A stretch of DNA of 7,147 nucleotides from Microbacterium sp. (GTDB lineage Bacteria; Actinomycetota; Actinomycetes; Actinomycetales; Microbacteriaceae), in contig DMUE01000069.1 of assembly GCA_003476465.1 (NCBI GenBank), positions 3,045-10,191 of the forward strand, read 5' to 3'. The notes below the pieces were generated by a model. The model searched no databases and was not told where the DNA came from. It saw only the letters and a program-made list of their open reading frames with translations. The translations under genes and the position numbers were made by a program. Shown here piece after piece: positions 1 to 5,649 of this stretch (its first letter is position 1; each line of letters begins with the position of its first letter).

Positions 1-197
1 GCGGGGATCTCCGCGGGATCTGCTCCCGTCGCGGTCGCCGGTTCCGCCAGCGGCGACCCGGTCTCGCTGATCCGCCCGTCCCACTCCGCCTGCGCCGGAT
101 CGGCGTCCGCGTCGGGCGCGATCGAGGTGTCGTCGTCTCTGAGCGGCTCCCAGGGCGCCGAGGTGCCCGCGTCATCCGCCATGCCGCTGTTCGTCAT
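1..197 (-). CDS. Acidic, disordered N-terminus of an unidentified protein (partial)
   Basis: This is the first 65 codons of a minus-strand gene whose 3' end lies beyond the left edge. The frame is open from the ATG at 197 to the edge. The visible part has 15 Asp/Glu against 2 Arg and is rich in Ala, Pro, Gly, Ser and Thr, with no hydrophobic stretch, so it is probably disordered. I chose the ATG at 197 because a GAGGGAA Shine-Dalgarno (rc of 204-210) lies 6 nt upstream. A second in-frame ATG at codon 6 has no such site. The gene follows the 56-codon acidic gene (stop at 238) by 40 bp on the same strand, so the two are probably cotranscribed. I do not recognise the family. An acidic Ala/Pro-rich leader like this often precedes a membrane or secreted domain in actinobacteria, but nothing here shows which. 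Confidence 0.7.
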   Translation of the reverse strand, partial: MTNSGMADDAGTSAPWEPLRDDDTSIAPDADADPAQAEWDGRISETGSPLAEPATATGADPAEIP

Positions 198-237
198 GTC
201 GTCTTCCCTCTCGTCTTGGTGCCCGTGGCTCTCGTCG

Positions 238-408
238 TCATTTGAATTCGTCCGCCTCCGGGCCGACGTCGTCCAGTTCGGGGGCGTCCGGGTCTTCATT
301 CCCAATTCCTGCGGCATCGATCGCCGGGGCGGTTTCGCCATCCCGTGGTCCTGTCTGCTCGGGATTTGCGATCTGCTGTTCTTCGGCAGGGTCTCGTGTG
401 TCCGACAC
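238..408 (-). CDS. Small acidic protein of unknown function (56 aa)
   Basis: A short hydrophilic protein with 17 acidic and 3 basic residues. The acidic residues are densest in the last 20 positions, and it ends in Phe-Lys. There is no cysteine, tryptophan or hydrophobic helix, so it is probably disordered in isolation. The frame also stays open upstream to ATG codons at 498 and 483, but those lack a correctly spaced ribosome site. The GTG at 408 has AAAGGAA 5 nt upstream, which decides the start. It is the first gene of a probable two-gene minus-strand unit with the truncated acidic gene and diverges from the LysR-type gene at 586. I considered Pup, the prokaryotic ubiquitin-like protein, because of size and acidity, but there is no C-terminal Gly-Gly-Gln/Glu. 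I do not recognise the family. The main doubt is whether so short and compositionally simple a frame is translated at all. Confidence 0.55.
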   Translation of the reverse strand: MSDTRDPAEEQQIANPEQTGPRDGETAPAIDAAGIGNEDPDAPELDDVGPEADEFK

Positions 409-413
409 GTCCG

Positions 414-420
414 TTCCTTT
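414..420 (-). promoter_or_regulatory. Ribosome binding site deciding the GTG start at 408
   Basis: The minus strand reads AAAGGAA, then 5 nt, then GTG. The in-frame upstream ATG codons at 498 and 483 have no comparable site. The one at 483 has a GGAGG almost touching the ATG, which is too close to work normally. Confidence 0.55.
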
Positions 421-585
421 CGCTGCGAACACCGAGCGTTGCATCGGAACGGATGCGTCGCGCCCGGGTTGACGAGGGGCCATTCCTCCGTTAGCCATAT
501 CGGCGCAAGCAGGACCGCCGGCGCCCGACTCTCGGTTAACCTGGGCTTTGATCCATGGGGCATTTGAGACCACGAGAGGCGGACC

Positions 586-936
586 GTGAAAATCACGCTG
601 CTTCGACGATTCGTGGCTCTGACCTCCGAGGACCTGCACTTCCCGCGCGCAGCGAAGGTTCTCGGAATCCCGCTCGCGTCGCTCTACACGTCCATCGACA
701 AGCTCGAGGCCGAAGTCGGGCAGCCGCTCTTCAGGCGCAACAAGGCCGGATGGGCGCTCACCCCGGCGGGCAAACTCCTGCTCATCGAGGCGAAGCAGCA
801 GATCGCGCACGCCCCCGCACCCGCCGACGAGCCGGTCGCGTCGGTGGGCGGCAAAGCCAAGGCGTCGAAGGGCAAGGGGCGCGCGCCGGTCGTGAAGGGC
901 GAGCCAAAGCCGTTCAAGAAGCGCCAGGGTCGCTAG
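586..936 (+). CDS. Stand-alone LysR-type winged-HTH protein with a lysine-rich tail
   Basis: The protein has 116 residues. Residues 2-62 look like the DNA-binding domain of LysR-type regulators: a helix-turn-helix around 19-44 (RAAKVLGIPLASLYTSIDKL), then the wing signature with GQPLFRR at 45-51 and LTPAG at 58-62. A full LysR regulator is about 300 residues and carries an effector-binding domain. Here that domain is absent and is replaced by an Ala/Pro linker (about 75-88) and a basic tail (90-116) with 11 Lys/Arg in 27 residues. The start is the GTG at 586, with a purine-rich AGAGGCGG site just upstream. The stop is a clean TAG and I see no remnant of a C-terminal domain in the following 41 bp, so it does not look like a fresh truncation. 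It probably binds DNA. With no ligand domain, it may act as a local repressor or an architectural protein rather than a metabolite sensor. It diverges from the acidic gene pair and converges with the hydrolase gene. Confidence 0.85.
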   Translation: MKITLLRRFVALTSEDLHFPRAAKVLGIPLASLYTSIDKLEAEVGQPLFRRNKAGWALTPAGKLLLIEAKQQIAHAPAPADEPVASVGGKAKASKGKGRAPVVKGEPKPFKKRQGR

Positions 937-977
937 CCAGACATCCGGACGGCCTCGACCCCGCCTCACCGCTGCCG

Positions 978-1559
978 TCAGTCCCAGTCGAGGTAATCCT
1001 CGATGGCCCACGACGTGGCGCCCACGTGGGTGACGGGGAATGCGTGTCCGCCCCCTTCGATCCGGACGACGCTCACGAGCCCTGGAGCGGATGCCTGGAG
1101 TGCTTCACCGTTGGCCGGGGGCGTGACGTCGTCTTCGGTGCCCTGGACGACGAGCACGGGCAGACCCTCCGCGAGCGGGGGCGCGACATCCGCCGGCTCG
1201 ACGCCGAGCAGGAGGACGCCGTTGACCCGCGCGTGGTGGTCGAGCGAGACACGGCGAGCGACAGAGCCGCCGAAGGCGTGCCCGCCGACCCAGGCATAAT
1301 CGATGCCGAGGTGGTCCATGACGTCGATGACGTCCTGGGCGAGGTCACGCGCCGCACCCACGGCATCCGTTCCCGGCGCCGATGGGCGCGGGCCGATCCG
1401 GACGACGCGGAAGTCCTCCTGGGACACGGAGTGGGCAAGCGAACCCAGCGTGTCGATGTCCGAATCCCGTGCGGGCAACAGCACGAGCGCCGGGCCCCCT
1501 CCCTCTACGGCGAACGGGATCGCGCGTCCGTCGGGTTCAAAGATCTGGGTCTCGGTCAT
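978..1559 (-). CDS. Small alpha/beta-hydrolase-fold protein lacking the nucleophile serine
   Basis: This 193-residue protein has alpha/beta-hydrolase landmarks in order: a first core strand ALVLLPA at 24-30, the nucleophile elbow GGHAFGG at 92-98, a late strand LPVLVVQG with the acid motif TEDD at 133-144, and the histidine motif GGGHAFP at 169-175. The elbow should read G-x-S-x-G, but residue 95 is alanine (codon GCC at 1275-1277). Asp143/144 and His172 remain. It is shorter than typical members (about 250-280 residues) and has little room for a cap domain. It may therefore be a binding or scaffold protein, or use another chemistry. Ordinary esterase activity is unlikely unless another residue serves. 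The start ATG has AGGAG 8-9 nt upstream. It lies 58 bp downstream of the PLDc_N-type gene on the same strand and may share its transcript. No signal peptide is visible, so it is presumably cytoplasmic. Confidence 0.88.
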   Translation of the reverse strand: MTETQIFEPDGRAIPFAVEGGGPALVLLPARDSDIDTLGSLAHSVSQEDFRVVRIGPRPSAPGTDAVGAARDLAQDVIDVMDHLGIDYAWVGGHAFGGSVARRVSLDHHARVNGVLLLGVEPADVAPPLAEGLPVLVVQGTEDDVTPPANGEALQASAPGLVSVVRIEGGGHAFPVTHVGATSWAIEDYLDWD

Positions 1560-1617
1560 CGTCGTGACTCCTCTGGTCCAACTCCCCAGAATATCGGGAT
1601 CCGTTTCGGCGAACCCC

Positions 1618-1875
1618 TCAGCGACGGTGACGGATGCCGAAGAGGAAGTACGCCGCCGGCCCGATCCATCGGACCAGGATCACCGGGATCCATACGGGCT
1701 TCGGCCCCAGCACGTCCTTCTTGTTCCGCCAGGTCAGGTCCCAGAAGGCGAGAAAGGCGAACACCAGTTGAAGGACGCCGACGAGGGCGCGCCCCACTTT
1801 CACCCCCGCAGAGACCGCCTCGACCTCACCGAGGATCTTGGCACCGCGGGAAAGAACTTCGTCGGTCTTGGCCAT
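1618..1875 (-). CDS. Two-pass small membrane protein, PLDc_N-type
   Basis: An 85-residue protein with a soluble N-terminal helix (1-28) and two hydrophobic segments, about 30-48 and 61-81. The loop between them, WRNKKDVLGPKPVW (49-62), and the following VRWIGPAAYFLFG (68-80) resemble the short PLDc_N module found at the N-terminus of cardiolipin-synthase-like phospholipase D proteins and as a stand-alone actinobacterial protein. No HKD catalytic motif is present here or nearby, so it is not itself a phospholipase. The frame is open 14 codons further up, but AAAGGAG ending 6 nt before the ATG at 1875 makes that the real start. It ends in basic residues (RHRR), consistent with a cytoplasmic C-terminus. 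It follows ychF by 72 bp and precedes the hydrolase gene by 58 bp on the same strand. Its function is unknown; a membrane-associated role is inferred from the hydrophobic segments. Confidence 0.85.
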   Translation of the reverse strand: MAKTDEVLSRGAKILGEVEAVSAGVKVGRALVGVLQLVFAFLAFWDLTWRNKKDVLGPKPVWIPVILVRWIGPAAYFLFGIRHRR

Positions 1876-1881
1876 TTCGAT

Positions 1882-1888
1882 CTCCTTT
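1882..1888 (-). promoter_or_regulatory. Strong Shine-Dalgarno fixing the start of the PLDc_N-type gene
   Basis: The minus strand reads AAAGGAG, then ATCGAA, then ATG. It is the best ribosome site on this strand in the window and rules out the longer frame that begins at 1917. Confidence 0.75.
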
Positions 1889-1947
1889 GACGGCACGAAT
1901 CTCACGGATGTTTCCACCGTAGTCCGCTGTACCGCGCGATCGGAGGG

Positions 1948-3021
1948 TCAGTTGTTGAAGCGGAACTCCACGACGTCACCGTCTTGCATGACGTAGTCCT
2001 TGCCCTCGAGCCGCGCCTTGCCCTTCGCGCGTGCCTCGAGCACCGAGCCCGTCTTGACGAGGTCATCGAACGAGATGACCTCGGCTTTGATGAAGCCCTT
2101 CTCGAAGTCGGTGTGGATGACGCCGGCCGCCTGCGGTGCCTTCCAGCCCTTGCCGATCGTCCACGCGCGAGACTCCTTCGGGCCCGCCGTCAGGTACGTC
2201 TGCAGGCCGAGCGTGTCGAAGCCGATCCGCGCGAGCTGATCGATCCCCGACTCCTCCTGACCCGTCGACGCCAGCAGTTCGGCGGCGTCCTGCGGATCCA
2301 GGCCGATCAGCTCGGACTCGATCTTCGCGTCGAGGAAAACGGCCCGGGCCGGGGCGACCAGCGCTTGGAGTTCGGCGAGGCGCGAGGGATCCGTCAGCAC
2401 CGCTTCGTCGACGTTGAAGACGTAGATGTAGGGCTTCGAGGTCATCAGCCCGAGCTCTTTTATCGCCGCGATGTCCACCCCCGCGTGCGAGAGCAGCACG
2501 CCGCGTTGCAGGGCGTCCTTCGCCGCGTTCGCGGCCTCGAGCGCGGCCGGATCGGCCTTCTTGCCCTTGACCTCTTTCTCGAGGCGCGGAATCGCCTTCT
2601 CCAGGGTCTGCAGATCGGCGAGCATCAGCTCGGCGTTGATCGTCTCCAGATCGTTCTTAGGGTTGACCTCGCCCTCGACGTGCACGACGTCGTCGTCGGT
2701 GAAGCCCCGGACGACCTGCGCGATCGCGTCGGCCTCGCGGATGTTGGCGAGGAACTGGTTGCCCAGGCCCTCCCCCTCGCTCGCGCCGCGGACGATGCCC
2801 GCGATGTCGACGAACGAGACCGTGGCCGGCAGGATGCGCTCACTGCGGAAGATCTCGGCGAGCTTCGTCAGGCGCGGATCGGGAAGGTTCACGACCCCGA
2901 CGTTCGGCTCGATCGTCGCGAACGGGTAGTTCGCCGCGAGCACGTCGTTCTTGGTCAGGGCGTTGAAGAGGGTGGACTTGCCGACGTTGGGCAGGCCGAC
3001 GATGCCGATAGTGAGAGCCAC
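1948..3021 (-). CDS. ychF: Redox-regulated ATPase / translation-associated GTPase-fold protein YchF (OLA1 family)
   Basis: YchF is a universally conserved Obg-related P-loop NTPase that associates with ribosomes and binds ATP rather than GTP. In E. coli it is linked to oxidative-stress control. Counting from the GTG at 3021, the protein has 357 residues. The P-loop GLPNVGKS is at 9-16 and the switch II motif DIAG at 72-75, followed by the family-typical GEGLGNQF at 83-90. The G4 position reads NVDE at 203-206 instead of NKxD, the substitution tied to ATP preference. A helical insertion spans about 125-190, and the C-terminal TGS domain about 275-357 ends in VVEFRFNN. An in-frame ATG at 3027 would add two residues. 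I prefer the GTG because neither start has a ribosome site, a -10 box lies 8 nt upstream of the GTG, and related proteins as I recall them begin MALTIGIVG. It diverges from the exonuclease gene and may be cotranscribed with the two genes below it. Confidence 0.97.
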   Translation of the reverse strand: MALTIGIVGLPNVGKSTLFNALTKNDVLAANYPFATIEPNVGVVNLPDPRLTKLAEIFRSERILPATVSFVDIAGIVRGASEGEGLGNQFLANIREADAIAQVVRGFTDDDVVHVEGEVNPKNDLETINAELMLADLQTLEKAIPRLEKEVKGKKADPAALEAANAAKDALQRGVLLSHAGVDIAAIKELGLMTSKPYIYVFNVDEAVLTDPSRLAELQALVAPARAVFLDAKIESELIGLDPQDAAELLASTGQEESGIDQLARIGFDTLGLQTYLTAGPKESRAWTIGKGWKAPQAAGVIHTDFEKGFIKAEVISFDDLVKTGSVLEARAKGKARLEGKDYVMQDGDVVEFRFNN

Positions 3022-3029
3022 GGGCATCG

Positions 3030-3035
3030 AGTCTA
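3030..3035 (-). promoter_or_regulatory. Probable -10 box of a leaderless ychF promoter
   Basis: The minus strand reads TAGACT (fits TAnnnT), then 8 nt, then the GTG at 3021. Transcription would start at or within a base or two of the GTG, which explains why no Shine-Dalgarno is found. The ATG at 3027 is only 2 nt from the box and would probably not be in the transcript. The -35 region is not recognisable at 17-18 nt spacing. Confidence 0.45.
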
Positions 3036-3291
3036 CGGCGGCGGGCAGGGGGAATCCTCGAGCGCTGTACGTCAGGCGCTGCCGACGGCGCGGTACCCGT
3101 GCGTGATGCGATCAGCGGACACGCCGAAGGAGGCACCGAGCCGTGAACGCTCCACGAGGACTCACCGGCACTCACCCGCCCCGTTTCACCTTCGTGATGT
3201 TCTCTCGCCGCTCGACAGACGCACACCCCGCCTCGCGGCCGACCTCGGCGCGCCTCCCCCTCCCCCGCTCCGCCCCCGCCAGGGTGGGGAC

Positions 3292-3933
3292 GTGCCCCTG
3301 GATTTCACCGCCATCGACTTCGAGACGGCGAACTCCAGCGCCGCATCGGCGTGCGCCGTGGGCCTCGTCCGCGTCCGCGCCGGCCGCATCGTGGCAAAGA
3401 CCGGCTGGTTGATCCGGCCGCCCGCCGGCCATGACGAGTTCAATCCGTTCAACAGCGCCATCCACGGCATCCGCCCCGAGCACGTGACCAGCGCGGCGGA
3501 GTGGAGCACCCAACTGCACGCGCTGTGCGCATTCGCCGGCGCCGACGTGCTCGTGGCCCACAACGCCGGGTTCGACATGAACGTCCTCCGCCGGGCCTGC
3601 GCCGCAACCGGGGACACCTGCCCGCCGTACCGGTACCTCTGCACCGTGCAGCTGGCCCGCAAGACCTACACCCTCGACTCCTACCGCCTCCCCCTCGCGG
3701 CTGCTGAAGCCGGGTTCACGGGATTCGCCCATCACGACGCCACCGCCGATGCCGAGGCGTGCGCCCACATCGTCATCGATGCGGCTCGGCGCCACGGAGT
3801 GACGGATGTCTCAGCGCTCGCCGACGTCGCCGGCATCCGCGTGGGCCGGCTGGAGGCGGCGGTCCCGGCGGCGGCGCAGGTCGAAGCCGCGGATCCGCCG
3901 TTCGTGCCTATGGCCCTCGAATCGGTCGCCTGA
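3292..3933 (+). CDS. DnaQ-like DEDDh 3'-5' exonuclease domain protein
   Basis: This 213-residue protein is one exonuclease domain of the DnaQ/DEDDh superfamily, which removes nucleotides from 3' ends by two-metal-ion catalysis. Exo I is IDFETA with Asp9 and Glu11. Exo II is VAHNAGFDMNVL with Asp95. Exo III is HHDATADAEA, with His148 (general base) and Asp153. All five catalytic positions are present. The segment FNSAIHGIRPEHV (53-65) is the loop typical of epsilon-like stand-alone exonucleases. About 50 residues follow the domain, ending in an Ala/Pro/Glu-rich tail. There is no BRCT, UvrC-like or helicase domain. I chose the GTG at 3292 because it sits just before the first strand and has AGGGTGGGG upstream. 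The frame runs open far upstream only as antisense of ychF. rmuC follows 55 bp later on the same strand. The substrate is unknown; a role in repair, proofreading or RNA trimming is inferred from the family. Confidence 0.9.
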   Translation: MPLDFTAIDFETANSSAASACAVGLVRVRAGRIVAKTGWLIRPPAGHDEFNPFNSAIHGIRPEHVTSAAEWSTQLHALCAFAGADVLVAHNAGFDMNVLRRACAATGDTCPPYRYLCTVQLARKTYTLDSYRLPLAAAEAGFTGFAHHDATADAEACAHIVIDAARRHGVTDVSALADVAGIRVGRLEAAVPAAAQVEAADPPFVPMALESVA

Positions 3934-3973
3934 CCCCTCGGGCGTGCCGTTTCGGGCTGATGTCCCACCCCCC

Positions 3974-3982
3974 TGCCATCAT
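3974..3982 (+). promoter_or_regulatory. Extended -10 box of a possible leaderless rmuC promoter
   Basis: TGCCATCAT combines an extended -10 TG with CATCAT, which matches 4 of 6 bases of TATAAT. Six nt separate it from the ATG at 3989, so transcription would begin at the A of the start codon. No Shine-Dalgarno precedes this ATG. A clear -35 is missing. rmuC could equally be read from the exonuclease transcript. Confidence 0.4.
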
Positions 3983-3988
3983 GACGGC

Positions 3989-5323
3989 ATGGACATCCTG
4001 ACCCTCCCCCTGCTGCTCGCAGCCCTCCTCATGGGGGCGTTGATCGGCTGGGTTGCGCGCGGCAGCCGGGCCCAGCGAGACCTGTCGGCTCTGCGCGCGC
4101 GCGCCATCGGTGCCGAATCACTCGTTTCCGGCCTGCGCGAACAACTCCAGTTGCAGCGCGGCGCAGACGCCGAGCGGGCCGAACGAGAGCGGCGGGATCA
4201 GGCCGTGCTCCGGGCGCTCGCCCCCGTCCAGGATTCGCTCGATCGTATGCAGCGGCAGGTCGCCGAGCTCGAGCGCGAGCGCAGCGCCCAATACGGTGCC
4301 ATCGCGGCACAGTTGCGGCAGTCGGTCGAGTCCGACGAGCAACTGCGACGTACGACCGAATCGCTTGCCGGAGCGCTGCGGTCCAACGGCACGCGCGGAG
4401 TGTGGGGCGAGACGGCGCTCCGCAGCGTGGTCGAGGCCGCCGGGCTCACGCGGCACGTCGACTTCACGGTGCAGACGACGGTCATCACCGACGCCGGTGC
4501 GGGGCGCCCCGACATGGTGATCCGGCTCCCCGGGGGTGCTGCGGTCCCCGTCGATGCGAAGGTTCCCCTCGACGCCTATCTCGAGGCATCCGCGATCCCT
4601 ATCACCGCGACAGGCGAGCAGGCCGAACGACGGCAGGCACTGTTGCAGCGTCATGTTCGGGCGGTACGAGCGCACGTCGACGCCCTGGCCAAGAAGGCGT
4701 ACTGGAGCGGGGTGGAGTCCAGTCCCGAGTTCGTCATCTGCTTCATCCCCAACGAATCGCTGCTCGCGACCGCGCTCGACGAAGACCCGACGCTGCTGGA
4801 ATACGCCTTTTCGCGTCGTGTCGCTCTCGCGTCACCGGTGAATCTCTGGGCTGTGCTCAAGACGGTTGCGTTCTCGTGGACACAGCAGGATGTCTCGGCC
4901 GAAGCCAAGAGGCTTTTCGAGCTCGGATCGACGCTCTACGGGCGACTCGGCGCGCTGGCCGGACACGCAGACTCCCTTCGGCGCGCTATCGAGCGCACGG
5001 TCGAGAGCTACAACCGATTCGCGGGTTCGCTCGAGTCGCGTGTGCTCGCCACAGCGCGTCAGTTCCCGGGCATCGACGACACGCGCCTCCTCCCCGAAGC
5101 GGGGTCGGTGACGACGTCACCGAGAACGTTGACGGCTCCGGAACTCATGGCCTCCGAGGAGGACAGGGATCATCGTCGCGCATCCGACGGGGAGGGCGAA
5201 GGCGCAGACGAGGCCCTGCTCGATATCGCAGCCGATGTGGACGAATCCCCGGTCGCCGCCGCCATCGCACTCGCCGAGGTGGGCGAGCTGCGGGATCGGA
5301 TCAGGAACCTCCGCCAGGAATGA
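3989..5323 (+). CDS. rmuC: DNA recombination protein RmuC homologue
   Basis: RmuC is a predicted PD-(D/E)xK-fold nuclease. E. coli mutants show more inversion at short inverted repeats, so it is thought to limit such rearrangements. The 444-residue protein begins with a membrane helix (4-23, followed by basic residues) and then a long coiled coil (about 28-130) rich in Arg, Glu, Gln and Ala. The RmuC domain proper is at about 135-365: GVWGE at 137-141, PDMVIRLPGG at 174-183, and VDAKVPLDAY at 188-197, which supply Asp175, Asp189 and Lys191 as likely catalytic residues. Further family blocks are the stretch with FVICFIPNES (248-257) and the ALASPVNLWAVLKTVAF region (279-295). The last 55 residues are an acidic linker plus a short helix, not part of the catalytic domain. 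The start is the only in-frame ATG just before the membrane helix. The last 23 bp overlap the convergent membrane-protein gene. Confidence 0.95.
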   Translation: MDILTLPLLLAALLMGALIGWVARGSRAQRDLSALRARAIGAESLVSGLREQLQLQRGADAERAERERRDQAVLRALAPVQDSLDRMQRQVAELERERSAQYGAIAAQLRQSVESDEQLRRTTESLAGALRSNGTRGVWGETALRSVVEAAGLTRHVDFTVQTTVITDAGAGRPDMVIRLPGGAAVPVDAKVPLDAYLEASAIPITATGEQAERRQALLQRHVRAVRAHVDALAKKAYWSGVESSPEFVICFIPNESLLATALDEDPTLLEYAFSRRVALASPVNLWAVLKTVAFSWTQQDVSAEAKRLFELGSTLYGRLGALAGHADSLRRAIERTVESYNRFAGSLESRVLATARQFPGIDDTRLLPEAGSVTTSPRTLTAPELMASEEDRDHRRASDGEGEGADEALLDIAADVDESPVAAAIALAEVGELRDRIRNLRQE

Positions 5324-5609
5324 AACTCATCAGAGCGACGACGGTGCCCGAAACCAGGACGAACGCACCGATCATCCACCAGGCGCTGACCTCGTGGCCC
5401 TCTTCACGGCGAACCCGCAAGAGAACGTCTTGGCGCCGTGCCGGGTCGACGGCATCCGCAACGACCGCATGCGCCCCCGTCTGCGGACCGACGGTGAGGT
5501 GAGAGCCGGTCTGCGTGGCTCGCGACGTCGGCGAACCGGCTGCGCGAGGGCTCGCCGACGAAGGCCGTGATGTCTGAGCGTGTGCCGTCTGAGTACTCTG
5601 TGCAGCCAT
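5301..5609 (-). CDS. Small single-pass membrane protein of unknown function
   Basis: A 102-residue protein. Its first 50 residues are Ser/Thr/Ala/Gln-rich low-complexity sequence. A charged segment DPARRQDVLLRVRREEGHE (55-73) follows, then one hydrophobic helix, about 76-97 (AWWMIGAFVLVSGTVVALMSFI), and a PGGGS end. A tail-anchored or N-in topology is likely, with the charged segment in the cytoplasm. The ATG at 5609 is preferred. The frame extends to an ATG at 5651, there is no GTG between, and neither ATG has a good ribosome site, so the N-terminus is uncertain. The convincing part is the C-terminal half, where charge and hydrophobicity are arranged as in a real protein. The gene converges on rmuC and overlaps its last codons by 23 bp. 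It lies 180 bp downstream of glpX on the same strand. I do not recognise the family. Confidence 0.6.
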   Translation of the reverse strand: MAAQSTQTAHAQTSRPSSASPRAAGSPTSRATQTGSHLTVGPQTGAHAVVADAVDPARRQDVLLRVRREEGHEVSAWWMIGAFVLVSGTVVALMSFIPGGGS

Positions 5610-5649
5610 GCGAACCGTCCCGTGTGTGCTGTGGATGGACCTAAGGGTC

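Noticed and set aside
238..408. Pup (prokaryotic ubiquitin-like protein)
   Set aside because: Size and acidity are similar, but the C-terminus is Glu-Phe-Lys instead of Gly-Gly-Gln/Glu, and there is no Pup-like helical segment or adjacent proteasome gene.
469..498. Plus-strand promoter with TTGACG at 469-474
   Set aside because: No acceptable -10 lies 16-18 nt downstream (TAGCCA or similar), and the following gene starts about 100 bp further on with a nearer candidate.
238..1011. Longer version of the small acidic gene, up to 257 codons
   Set aside because: The upstream part is antisense to the HTH gene and has no ribosome site. The GTG at 408 has a well-spaced one.
555..1922. A 455-codon plus-strand open frame across the HTH and hydrolase genes
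   Set aside because: It overlaps three genes with recognisable families in other frames and has Arg/Pro/Gly-rich composition without any motif.
1984..3933. A 649-codon plus-strand open frame running antisense through ychF into the exonuclease
   Set aside because: The first two thirds are antisense to a fully recognisable ychF. The residues are Arg/Leu/Asp-rich with no domain, as expected for GC-rich antisense DNA. Only the part from 3292 matches a protein family.
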